The notes: a model not told the origin generated them from the sequence alone. Shown: positions 1 to 5,149, counted from the stretch's first letter. The stretch: DNA of 5,735 bases from an uncultured Kouleothrix sp. (GCA_937858455.1 CALLYN010001122.1:1-5735); one strand, 5' to 3'. A program made the numbers and translations.

Positions 1-62
1 TCGTTGCTTTCGAGCGACTGCCGAGCTTGATCGTAGGCTGATTGCAGGCTCATGCTTGCCAT
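1..62 (-). CDS. N-terminal fragment of an unidentified protein, cut by the window edge
   Basis: Only the first 20 codons are present, beginning MASMSLQSAYDQARQ, and the gene continues beyond position 1. The ATG at 62-60 is chosen because a GGGAGG Shine-Dalgarno (minus strand, 74-69) lies six bases upstream. A second ATG three codons in is too far from that site. The visible residues are polar and helix-prone, with no hydrophobic signal peptide, which suggests a cytoplasmic protein. The fragment is too short to identify a family. The strong promoter at 183-211 would give a leader of about 110 bases. The ribosome site, promoter and orientation make a real gene likely; its function is unknown. 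Confidence 0.6.
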   Translation of the reverse strand, partial: MASMSLQSAYDQARQSLESN

Positions 63-182
63 GTCGATCCTCCCGCTGCTGAGTCAGCGCGACGGCTTCA
101 AGTGTAATCTTTTACGAGTTGAACGGTGTAGGTTCGTTCCGAAGGCAGAATAGCGCCCTATAATGTGTAAAGCTATGCGGGT

Positions 183-211
183 ATTATATCGCAAGCGTCA
201 AGGCGTTGCAA
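183..211 (-). promoter_or_regulatory. sigma70-type promoter for the minus-strand gene at 1-62
   Basis: On the minus strand TTGCAA (211-206) is followed by exactly 17 bases and then a perfect TATAAT (188-183). Transcription would start near 176 and run toward the gene beginning at 62. It sits just beyond the probable RR1 terminator at 268-295, as expected for separate transcription units. Confidence 0.65.
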
Positions 212-267
212 GGGGATGCGGCACACAAGATTGTGCGGCGTGGCACGTGGCGGCGATTGTAACACGG

Positions 268-295
268 AAAAAAGCGCCATGCAACCACTGTGGCG
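268..295 (-). terminator. probable intrinsic terminator downstream of RR1
   Basis: Reading the minus strand, CGCCA (295-291), an 11-base loop and TGGCG (279-275) form a five-pair stem. One C follows, then six T residues (273-268). It lies about 150 bases past the RR1 stop and before the next promoter. The stem is short, but the T-run is placed as in an intrinsic terminator. Confidence 0.5.
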
Positions 296-357
296 GGCGG
301 CGGGCCAGCGCTGGTGGCTGCCCTGAGGCGCGTGGGCGCGTACCGGCACCAGGAAGC

Positions 358-376
358 GCCTGGCGCAGCGCCAGGC
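358..376. repeat. near-perfect palindrome downstream of RR1
   Basis: GCCTGGCGC and GCGCCAGGC flank a single central A, so the DNA could form an eight-pair hairpin with a three-base loop. No T-run follows on either strand, so it is not a classical terminator. It could protect the 3' end of the RR1 message or be a protein-binding palindrome. The rest of 296-442 shows only smaller GC-rich palindromes such as 305-314 and no supportable gene. Confidence 0.4.
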
Positions 377-442
377 TGCCATTGCGCGCGGCACATGCGG
401 CGAGCCGGCGCCGGGGCGACGTACGGCGGAGTGTAAACTATT

Positions 443-835
443 TCATGCCTGCTTGCCATTCACCTCGCGATCGAGCGGGAGCAGCAGGCGCATCTTGCGC
501 AGCAGCCGGCCAAACTCGATCGGCTTGGTTTCGTACTCGTCGCAGCCGGCGTCGAGCGCGCGCATACGGTCGTTCGAAAGCACATAGGCCGAGAGCGCGA
601 TGATCGGGATGCTGCGCGTGGCGGGCATGGCCTTCAGCTGGCGCGTCGCCTCCCATCCATTGATCAGCGGCAGCCCCAGATCCATCAAGATAAGATCGGG
701 CTGCTCGGCCAGGGCCAGGCTAAGGGCTTGCTGGCCGTCGCTGGCGAGGATCACCGCGAAGCCTTCCCAGCCAAGCCGCCGCGCGATCATATCGCGGTTC
801 AGCGCCTCGTCCTCAACGATCAGAATGCGCGCCAT
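443..835 (-). CDS. stand-alone response-regulator receiver protein (RR1), CheY/DivK-like
   Basis: This 130-residue protein is a single phosphoacceptor receiver domain of a two-component system, acting in the cytoplasm. Seen directly: the acidic pocket E8-D9-E10 in ILIVEDE, phosphoacceptor D52 in LILMDLGLP, the switch Ser82 in ALSAY, and the conserved Lys104 in the TKP motif. The length matches a bare receiver, with no room for an HTH or enzymatic output domain. The start is supported by GGAGGAGG (847-840) four bases before the ATG. It resembles RR2 and RR3 in this window, notably EATRQLK, IPIIALSAY and the GCDEYETKPIEF stretch shared almost intact with RR3. No histidine kinase is adjacent, so its partner is unknown. 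A DivK- or CheY-like role is inferred from architecture only. Confidence 0.93.
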   Translation of the reverse strand: MARILIVEDEALNRDMIARRLGWEGFAVILASDGQQALSLALAEQPDLILMDLGLPLINGWEATRQLKAMPATRSIPIIALSAYVLSNDRMRALDAGCDEYETKPIEFGRLLRKMRLLLPLDREVNGKQA

Positions 836-981
836 GGTACCTCCTCCGGAGCGTCACTGCCCCCCACGCTTGAGTGCAACGTATATCGGTAGTGGAAGAA
901 GACGCGGCGCGGCCTGAAAAGTCACAGCGCTGCCGCAGGCAAAGCTGCGCCATGTGCGCCACATAGGCACAGAGACAGGCG

Positions 982-1020
982 CGCGAGCACCGAGCGCTGT
1001 ACGCAGGCTCAATGCTCGCG
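982..1020. repeat. 39-base nested hairpin in the gene-free stretch 836-1155
   Basis: An eight-pair outer stem (CGCGAGCA 982-989 with TGCTCGCG 1013-1020) encloses a 2x2 internal loop. Inside that are GAGC/GCTC (992-995 with 1007-1010), a one-base bulge, CTG/CAG and a four-base TACG loop. On the minus strand it lies about 150 bases before the RR1 start, so it could be part of the RR1 leader. Its function is unknown. Confidence 0.45.
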
Positions 1021-1031
1021 GCGGATCGCGT

Positions 1032-1049
1032 GGGTATGCACTCATACCC
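1032..1049. repeat. seven-pair hairpin between RR1 and the membrane-protein gene
   Basis: GGGTATG (1032-1038) and CATACCC (1043-1049) pair around the loop CACT. It is the middle of three hairpins in the gene-free stretch 836-1155, in which no supportable coding region was seen. Confidence 0.4.
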
Positions 1050-1071
1050 GGCGTGTTTGGTATTGCAGGTT

Positions 1072-1117
1072 TTCAGCACGCCGCGCAGCCGGGCCGCACG
1101 GCGTGCTGAAGGGTTTT
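1072..1117. terminator. terminator-like hairpin downstream of the membrane-protein gene
   Basis: A perfect 12-pair stem, TTCAGCACGCCG (1072-1083) with CGGCGTGCTGAA (1099-1110), has a 15-base loop. On the plus strand it is followed by GGG and TTTT (1114-1117). On the minus strand it begins 46 bases after the stop of the gene at 1156-1518 but lacks a following T-run. It could end that transcript, or end an unannotated plus-strand RNA coming from 836-1071. Confidence 0.45.
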
Positions 1118-1155
1118 CTCAGAGCCTGTTTGCATTGGGCAGCGTAGGCCAGTGC

Positions 1156-1518
1156 TTACACCACCAGAGTCTGGCGCGCCTCGTAGACGCCCCAGCCGAT
1201 ATACCCCAGCCCAAGCACGCAGCCCAGCCACAGCTCAAACGGCTCGCCGCTGAACGGCACTACGCTGTTTGGCGCGGTGCCCTGAGCCAGCGCGCCAGTG
1301 CATGCCGTCAGCAGAAAGCCACCGGCCAGCGCCGGCAACAGCGCCCAGAGCGAGTAGCCCTGCTTCGCAACAAACCACAGCACCGCTAGCACCACCACCA
1401 CAAGCGCTGTTAGCCATAAGCCCGCCGTCGGCATCTTCATAAACAACAGCATCCCATACAATACGGGCAGCAGGCTTGCGATTGCCTTCCAGGGGTTCAG
1501 CATACCATCGGTCAACAT
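1156..1518 (-). CDS. small four-helix integral membrane protein, function unknown
   Basis: This 120-residue protein is not one I recognise. Four hydrophobic segments are visible, at about residues 12-28, 32-51 (with LTALVVVVLAVLWFVA), 57-77 and 95-112, separated by short loops. It should therefore be a polytopic inner-membrane protein with no soluble catalytic domain. The ATG at 1518-1516 is preferred because GGAGG (1528-1524) stands five bases before it. An in-frame GTG at 1524-1522 would overlap that ribosome site and add only two residues. An internal LTAC resembles a lipobox, but it lies near residue 73 in a membrane helix and is not a signal sequence. It is transcribed alone on the minus strand; no convincing promoter was found in 1519-1662. 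Confidence 0.72.
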   Translation of the reverse strand: MLTDGMLNPWKAIASLLPVLYGMLLFMKMPTAGLWLTALVVVVLAVLWFVAKQGYSLWALLPALAGGFLLTACTGALAQGTAPNSVVPFSGEPFELWLGCVLGLGYIGWGVYEARQTLVV

Positions 1519-1555
1519 GTGCACCTCCGTCGGTTCGGCCCGATTGGTCGCATCC

Positions 1556-1588
1556 GGGCTCGGCGTGCACGGGCGCTACGCCGGGCCC
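1556..1588 (-). promoter_or_regulatory. hairpin in the leader of the membrane-protein gene
   Basis: The arms 1556-1566 and 1578-1588 pair over 11 positions around an 11-base loop, with one imperfect position (T-G on the plus strand, C-A on the minus). It lies about 38 bases before the ATG of the gene at 1156-1518 and could shape its 5' untranslated region. GC-rich DNA forms such stems by chance fairly often. Confidence 0.3.
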
Positions 1589-1662
1589 TGCGGTGGTATT
1601 TGAAGAAACGAATTTGGCGGCTATACGGATACGGCTAGTATTCATGTCGCGCCGCGAACAGC

Positions 1663-1791
1663 AAGGCTCATGCAGCGTCGACCCTCACCCCTTCTCCCGC
1701 ATGCGGGAGAGGGGGATTATTGTTGGCCGTGTGGTGCGGTCGCGGCGGCGACCGCACCACACGGCCAGTCGAAAGACCTTGCACGAGCCCT
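1663..1791 (+). repeat. palindromic repeat element, copy 1 (MITE-like, non-coding)
   Basis: This non-coding element of about 129 bases has degenerate inverted ends: 1663-1679 matches the reverse complement of 1775-1791 at 13 of 17 positions. Inside are a perfect 18-base palindrome (1693-1710, CTCCCGCATGCGGGAG core) and a 20-pair hairpin (1724-1743 with 1748-1767, loop GGCG). A second copy lies in opposite orientation at 5021-5149. The shared parts are the 15 bases before the stem, the stem itself, and the last 23 bases (22 of 23 identical). No transposase is encoded, so it would be a non-autonomous mobile or REP-like element. Confidence 0.75.
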
Positions 1792-1810
1792 GAGCAGCAA
1801 TAGCAGGCCG

Positions 1811-1839
1811 TTGCGCAAGGCAATAAGGTATGCTACACT
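1811..1839 (+). promoter_or_regulatory. extended -10 promoter for the phosphotransferase gene
   Basis: TTGCGC (1811-1816) is separated by exactly 17 bases from TACACT (1834-1839). The -10 is preceded by TGC, the extended -10 motif. Transcription would start near 1846, giving a leader of about 80 bases to the ATG at 1925. The repeat element ends only 20 bases upstream of the -35. Confidence 0.55.
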
Positions 1840-1924
1840 CGAACGTGCCCAGTCTGCCCGCACAATTAAACAAAAGATCGCCGGATCGTTCCGCAGCCCG
1901 ATCCCGTCGTGAAAAGGAACAGCC

Positions 1925-3403
1925 ATGGCTACCGCCGTCCACGGCGCAGCTTTGTCGACCCATGCAGATTCCGCGATCGATCCGGTGGCAAGCCCGGTGC
2001 TGCAGCGCGAGCTGCCTGGAATTGCCGATGCGTTCAACGAACAGCACATGCGCGACTGGTTGCAAGTTGCACTGTTCGATCAGCAACATGCGTACCATCC
2101 GATCGACAATTGCGAGGTTGAGCAGGCCACGTATTTGCCCGGCGAGGGCTGCGTGGTGCGCTACCTGCTGACACTCGGCGGCGCCGGCGCGCCCAGCGAG
2201 CCGCTGCTGGTGAGCGGGTATGTGTTTGGCGACGCCGAGCGCGCGGCCGCGTTCTTTCACGAGCGGCTGGAGCCGCTGGCGGCGCGTGCCGGCAACACGC
2301 CGTTCGCCCGGCCGATCGCGCTGCGCGACAGCCCCGCCATGGTAGTGTTCGCCTACCCGATCGACGCCGACGTGCCCGAGCTGATCGATGCCAACGACGG
2401 CGCACTCATGCGCGCGCGGCTCGCGCCGTACCTAGGCGCAATCGCGCCTGCCGGCGCGCAGATTGTGAGCTGCCGCGCCGAGCTGGTGGACTACGGGCGC
2501 CAGCGCCGGGCCACGCTGCGCTACTACCTGGGCCTCGACGGCGCGGCCGATACGATCGTGTATGGCAAACTGACGGGCGATGGCAGCGGCGCGCTGGCCG
2601 GCGACGTGAGCGCGGCACTCCGCGAGCTGGGCCAGCACGGCGCCACCGGCGCGCGGTTTGGCGCGCCGCGCGTGCTCGACTGGCTGCCCGACCTGAAGCT
2701 TTCGCTGCTCGAGACGCTGCCGGGAAAAGATATCATTGGCGATCTGCTGAAGGCCCGGCTACGCGATAAGCCCGCGCCGAGCGATGTGCCATCGCTTGAG
2801 GAGGCAGTCGAGGCGTGCGCGCGCATCGCGGCGGCGCTGCATACCTCGGGCGTCGCGCTTGGCCCGGCCCGCACGCCGGCCGACGAGCTTGGCCGGCTGA
2901 GCGCGGCGCACGCGCAGGTGCAGCGGATCTCGCCCGAGCTAGGCGCGCTGCTCGCGCCGTGGTACGACCGGCTGGTGGCAGCCGAGGCGCAGAGCCAGGC
3001 GCTCGCGCTGTGCTTCAACCACGGCGACTTTACGGCCGGGCAGGTGCTGTTCGACGGGCACGCCTGCGGGCTGATCGATTTCGACTCGGTGTGCCAGGCC
3101 GAGCCGGCGCTCGACATTGCCCAGTTCCTGACATACCTGACCGTCGGCGGGCAGAAATCCAAGCGGACGGCCGAAGAGACGCGCGCGATCTTCGCGGATC
3201 TGACCGCGCGGTTTGTGAATACATACCTGGCGACGGCGGGCTACTCGGAGGGCGACGCGAGCCGGCTGATGGCGCGCGTCGAGGTGTACCGCGGCATCAG
3301 CTTGCTGCGGCGCGTGCTGCGCAGCTGGCAGAAGATGAAGCCTGGCCGCATCGCCGGGGCGCTGGCGATGATGCAGGAGGCGCTGGCGCCGCTCGGCGCG
3401 TGA
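1925..3403 (+). CDS. APH/choline-kinase-like phosphotransferase with duplicated N-lobe
   Basis: This 492-residue cytoplasmic protein has the aminoglycoside-phosphotransferase kinase fold, which transfers the ATP gamma-phosphate to a small-molecule hydroxyl; its substrate is unknown. Seen: catalytic loop NHGDFTAGQ with D368 as expected base, IDFDS with D385 as metal ligand, and VYGK with K215 as likely ATP-binding lysine. The metal-binding Asn usual in HGDxxxxN is Gln373 here, possibly normal for this subfamily. D397 in ALDIAQF matches the conserved Asp after the active site. Residues 68-103 repeat the pattern of 188-219 (RY, LxL, GA, VxGxxxGD), but Tyr99 replaces the lysine. Typical APH proteins have about 300-350 residues, so the first 180 are an addition. 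AAGGA (1914-1918) six bases upstream supports the start. Alternatives are maltokinase-like or fructosamine-kinase-like enzymes; antibiotic resistance cannot be inferred. Confidence 0.85.
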   Translation: MATAVHGAALSTHADSAIDPVASPVLQRELPGIADAFNEQHMRDWLQVALFDQQHAYHPIDNCEVEQATYLPGEGCVVRYLLTLGGAGAPSEPLLVSGYVFGDAERAAAFFHERLEPLAARAGNTPFARPIALRDSPAMVVFAYPIDADVPELIDANDGALMRARLAPYLGAIAPAGAQIVSCRAELVDYGRQRRATLRYYLGLDGAADTIVYGKLTGDGSGALAGDVSAALRELGQHGATGARFGAPRVLDWLPDLKLSLLETLPGKDIIGDLLKARLRDKPAPSDVPSLEEAVEACARIAAALHTSGVALGPARTPADELGRLSAAHAQVQRISPELGALLAPWYDRLVAAEAQSQALALCFNHGDFTAGQVLFDGHACGLIDFDSVCQAEPALDIAQFLTYLTVGGQKSKRTAEETRAIFADLTARFVNTYLATAGYSEGDASRLMARVEVYRGISLLRRVLRSWQKMKPGRIAGALAMMQEALAPLGA

Positions 3404-3435
3404 TGTGCCATTCGGTGTGATAGCTCGTGTTTCGC

Positions 3436-3466
3436 GTGCGGCGCCGATCTTCGCCGGGCGCCGCAC
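3436..3466. terminator. hairpin between convergent genes, possible bidirectional terminator
   Basis: Ten pairs join 3436-3445 (GTGCGGCGCC) and 3457-3466 (GGCGCCGCAC) around an 11-base loop. It lies in the 94-base gap where the phosphotransferase gene and RR2 converge, the expected place for a shared terminator. Flanking T-runs are weak on both strands (TTGAAATTTC on plus), so the efficiency is doubtful. Confidence 0.5.
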
Positions 3467-3497
3467 TTGAAATTTCGGCCTGTTCGCGGCGCACGGA

Positions 3498-3890
3498 TCA
3501 GCTGCGCGCGCTACACTCGGCGGCGCGGTCGGCGCGGCAGAAGCGATCGACTTTGGCGAGCAGCGTGGCGACACTCACCGGCTTGATTGCGAAATCGTCG
3601 CAGCCGTAGGCCTGCGCGATCAGCGAATCGATCAACTGGTAGGCCGTGAGCGCGATCACCGGGATGTGGCGCGTGAGGCTGTTGGCCTTGAGCTGGCGCG
3701 TCGCCTCGAGGCCGTTCATCTCGGGCAGCAGCACATCCATGAGGATCAGCTCGGGGTAGCACGCCATCGCCAGCGCGATCGCGTCGACGCCGTTGCCGGC
3801 AAGCCACACGGTGTGGCCGGCCATATGCAGGACGCGCTCGATCAAGCTGCGCTGCAGTGGGTCATCCTCAACCAATAGTATGCGGCTCAT
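3498..3890 (-). CDS. stand-alone response-regulator receiver protein (RR2), CheY/DivK-like
   Basis: This 130-residue protein is a bare two-component receiver domain. Seen: acidic pocket E8-D9-D10 in ILLVEDD, phosphoacceptor D52 in LILMDVLLP, switch Thr82 in ALTAY, and Lys103 in the IKP motif. The ATG at 3890-3888 puts ILLVEDD right at the N terminus, as in RR1 and RR3. The open frame extends 50 codons further upstream, but that stretch is arginine- and alanine-rich and unlike the family, so it was left out. The ribosome site is poor (a G-run about eight bases upstream). It differs from its two paralogs after the active site, with GCDDFAIKPVSVATL in place of the KPIEF version, so it may be the more divergent member. 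It converges with the phosphotransferase gene; no partner kinase is visible. Confidence 0.92.
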   Translation of the reverse strand: MSRILLVEDDPLQRSLIERVLHMAGHTVWLAGNGVDAIALAMACYPELILMDVLLPEMNGLEATRQLKANSLTRHIPVIALTAYQLIDSLIAQAYGCDDFAIKPVSVATLLAKVDRFCRADRAAECSARS

Positions 3891-3920
3891 CCTGGCCCCC
3901 GTTCCAACCCGCGATCTCCG

Positions 3921-3969
3921 CCCGGCCGCCGCCACGCGCCGCAAGCGCTTGGCAAGCATCGTGGCCGGG
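3921..3969 (-). promoter_or_regulatory. branched hairpin in the RR2 leader
   Basis: The outer arms CCCGGCC (3921-3927) and GGCCGGG (3963-3969) enclose GCCA/TGGC (3931-3934 with 3950-3953), a one-base mismatch and GCGC/GCGC around a five-base loop. It begins about 30 bases before the RR2 ATG on the minus strand, so it would lie in the 5' untranslated region. An AT-rich stretch at 3990-4020 just upstream is the likeliest place for the promoter; TTGCGA-17-TAGCGT there is only a weak match. Confidence 0.35.
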
Positions 3970-4116
3970 TACCCCACGCTATGCAGAGCGTTTCTTAATC
4001 GCAATTTAATGTTGGGACGATATGCTGCGGCGACAACCATTGCGCGGCCAGGTTGCCATGGGTGAAAAGCAGCCGCGACGCTGTAGTAATAATAGCTAGA
4101 GTAAGGTGGGACTCCA

Positions 4117-4257
4117 ATGTACTACGACATTCGGCAAATTCGCATTATCTTGATCGTGGTCGGCCTGATCATTCTGGTAATGGCGCTAGCCGCCTTTGGC
4201 GTGCGCCACGGGTCAGGTGTGTCGGCGAGCGCGCTTGCCGGGCCGATATTCTCATAG
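4117..4257 (+). CDS. 46-residue single-span membrane peptide, function unknown
   Basis: The reading frame encodes a short basic and polar start (MYYDIRQIR) and then one strongly hydrophobic helix at about residues 9-28 (IRIILIVVGLIILVMALAAF). A short glycine- and serine-rich tail ends in AGPIFS. It should insert once in the cytoplasmic membrane, with the arginines inside. AAGGTGG (4103-4109) seven bases before the ATG is a good ribosome site, and a terminator-like hairpin follows the stop, which together make a real gene likely despite the size. AATAAT (4088-4093) could be a -10, but no good -35 matches it. I recognise no family. It sits between RR2 and RR3 on the opposite strand and converges with RR3. 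It could be a regulatory or stress-related micropeptide; nothing in the sequence says which. Confidence 0.6.
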   Translation: MYYDIRQIRIILIVVGLIILVMALAAFGVRHGSGVSASALAGPIFS

Positions 4258-4285
4258 ATTAGCGCTCAGACTGGCTGTTTAGGAT

Positions 4286-4323
4286 GCTCGGAGTGCCTAT
4301 GGCCTCCGGGCGTTCTGCTTTTT
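4286..4323 (+). terminator. probable terminator of the small membrane-peptide gene
   Basis: GCTCGGAG (4286-4293) pairs with CTCCGGGC (4304-4311) over eight positions, including one G-T, around a ten-base loop. Five T residues follow at 4319-4323, seven bases after the stem. It lies 29 bases past the stop at 4257. A further inverted pair, 4262-4275 with 4341-4354 (13 of 14), encloses it and could form a larger structure serving both convergent genes. Confidence 0.45.
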
Positions 4324-4392
4324 CCAGCTCCGACGCAGCCGCCAGGCTGAGCGCGCACGAACGCCAGCACCCATCCCCTGAGCTGCCACACG

Positions 4393-4776
4393 CTAATTCG
4401 CGCCGGGCAGCGAGCCGGCCCGCAGCTGATTGATCTTACGGATCAAGCTTGCGAACTCGATCGGCTTCTCTTCATAATCGTCGCAGCCCACCGCGCGCGC
4501 AGCCGACCGGTCGAACGAGTCGGTATAGGCTGTGACCAGCAGGATCGGGATGTGGCGCGTGCGCGGGTGCGATTTGAGCCGGCGCGTCGCCTCGATGCCG
4601 TCGATCTCGGGCAGGCCGCCGTCGAGAATAATGACCTGCGGCTGGATCTGGATCGCGAGCGCGATACCCTCGGCGGCGCCGGCCACGGCGCGCACGGCGT
4701 AGTGTTGCGTCTCGAGAATGCGCCGAATAATATCGCGGTGGGTCGGGTCGTCTTCAATCAGCAGAATGTTGGTCAT
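4393..4776 (-). CDS. stand-alone response-regulator receiver protein (RR3), CheY/DivK-like
   Basis: This 127-residue protein is a bare two-component receiver domain. Seen: acidic pocket E8-D9-D10 in ILLIEDD, phosphoacceptor D52 in VIILDGGLP, switch Thr82 in LVTAY, and Lys104 in the EKP motif. No output domain follows. AGGTGG (4786-4781) four bases before the ATG supports the start. The stretch GCDDYEEKPIEFASLIRKI is nearly that of RR1, so these two are the closest pair and probably arose by duplication. The gene converges with the micropeptide gene at 4117-4257. Its upstream region is unusual: a consensus -10 lies about 190 bases before the ATG, and a terminator-like hairpin stands between the two, suggesting attenuation or a separate small RNA. 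The signalling input and target are not identifiable here. Confidence 0.93.
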   Translation of the reverse strand: MTNILLIEDDPTHRDIIRRILETQHYAVRAVAGAAEGIALAIQIQPQVIILDGGLPEIDGIEATRRLKSHPRTRHIPILLVTAYTDSFDRSAARAVGCDDYEEKPIEFASLIRKINQLRAGSLPGAN

Positions 4777-4826
4777 GACGCCACCTATCGAGCCGCCGGC
4801 TCTGGCACACGGCCATAGCCAGGTGC

Positions 4827-4865
4827 AAAAGACAAACGGCCTAGCTGCTTGCGCACACTAGGCCG
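4827..4865 (-). terminator. intrinsic terminator in the RR3 leader (possible attenuator)
   Basis: On the minus strand CGGCCTAG (4865-4858) pairs with CTAGGCCG (4844-4837), and the apex folds further as TGC-GCAA-GCA, a GNRA-type tetraloop. TTTGTCTTTT follows directly (4836-4827). It is the best intrinsic-terminator shape in the window, yet it lies about 50 bases before the RR3 start rather than after a gene. Confidence 0.6.
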
Positions 4866-4889
4866 CGGTTGTTCGCTCTGATCGCGGCC
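4861..4889 (-). promoter_or_regulatory. candidate antiterminator stem overlapping the RR3 leader terminator
   Basis: GGCCGCG (4889-4883) pairs perfectly with CGCGGCC (4867-4861) on the minus strand. The second arm includes five bases of the 5' arm of the terminator at 4827-4865, so the two stems cannot form together. A six-pair hairpin, CCGAAG/CTTCGG (4902-4897 with 4893-4888), overlaps the first arm by two bases, adding another alternative. That regulation occurs is an inference. Confidence 0.4.
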
Positions 4890-4972
4890 GAAGCGACTTC
4901 GGTTGCGCGTATGTTTCTGTGAAGCCGGGCGGCGAGGCGATTGGGCCTGCACGCCACCGCATCACAACCGAT

Positions 4973-5001
4973 ATTATACCGCAGTTTGCGATTTTGTGTG
5001 C
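4973..5001 (-). promoter_or_regulatory. candidate promoter for the RR3 leader RNA
   Basis: A perfect TATAAT is read on the minus strand at 4978-4973. With a 17-base spacer the -35 would be GCACAC (5001-4996), a poor match, so this promoter may need an activator. Transcription would start near 4966, about 140 bases before the end of the T-run at 4827 and 190 before the RR3 ATG. Confidence 0.45.
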
Positions 5002-5020
5002 GGCCGCGCCCTGTTCCTTC

Positions 5021-5149
5021 AGGGCTCGTGCAACGTCTTTCGACCCCTCCCCCTACCCCCTCCCCTGACAGAGGAGAGGGTGAACACATCTGGCTGTGTG
5101 GTGCGGTCGCAACGGCGACCGCACCACACAGCCAACAATAATCCCCCTC
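5021..5149 (-). repeat. palindromic repeat element, copy 2 (inverted relative to copy 1)
   Basis: Read on the minus strand, this repeats the element at 1663-1791. The 15 bases before the stem are identical (5149-5135), the 20-pair stem is 5134-5115 with 5110-5091, and the end at 5043-5021 matches at 22 of 23 positions. It carries about 46 extra pyrimidine-rich bases between stem and end (5044-5090), including an imperfect hairpin at 5058-5080. The stem differs from copy 1 by one paired change (C-G to T-A) and in its loop. No transposase is present. Confidence 0.75.

Noticed and set aside
163..603. 146-codon plus-strand frame before and across RR1
   Set aside because: It is antisense to RR1 at its end, has Arg/Ala-rich composition and lacks a Shine-Dalgarno.
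1285..1320. Lipobox-like LTAC in the four-helix membrane protein
   Set aside because: It is about 73 residues from the start and inside a transmembrane segment, so it cannot be a lipoprotein signal.
1685..2260. 191-codon minus-strand frame crossing the repeat element and the kinase start
   Set aside because: It runs through a palindromic repeat and a promoter, shows no domain and has no ribosome site.
2524..3162. 212-codon open frame antisense to the kinase
   Set aside because: It is a GC-driven shadow rich in Ser, Arg and Pro, lies wholly inside the kinase gene and has no ribosome site or motif.
2815..3420. 201-codon plus-strand frame overlapping the kinase gene
   Set aside because: It is an Arg/Ala/Gly-rich out-of-frame reading of the kinase gene, which itself has clear catalytic motifs in the other frame.
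3891..4040. 50-codon N-terminal extension of RR2
   Set aside because: It is unlike receiver N termini, spans the leader hairpin, and the internal ATG gives the same start architecture as RR1 and RR3.
1663..5149. CRISPR array or insertion sequence from the repeated palindromes
   Set aside because: There are only two copies, inverted and 3.2 kb apart, with no regular spacers, cas genes or transposase.
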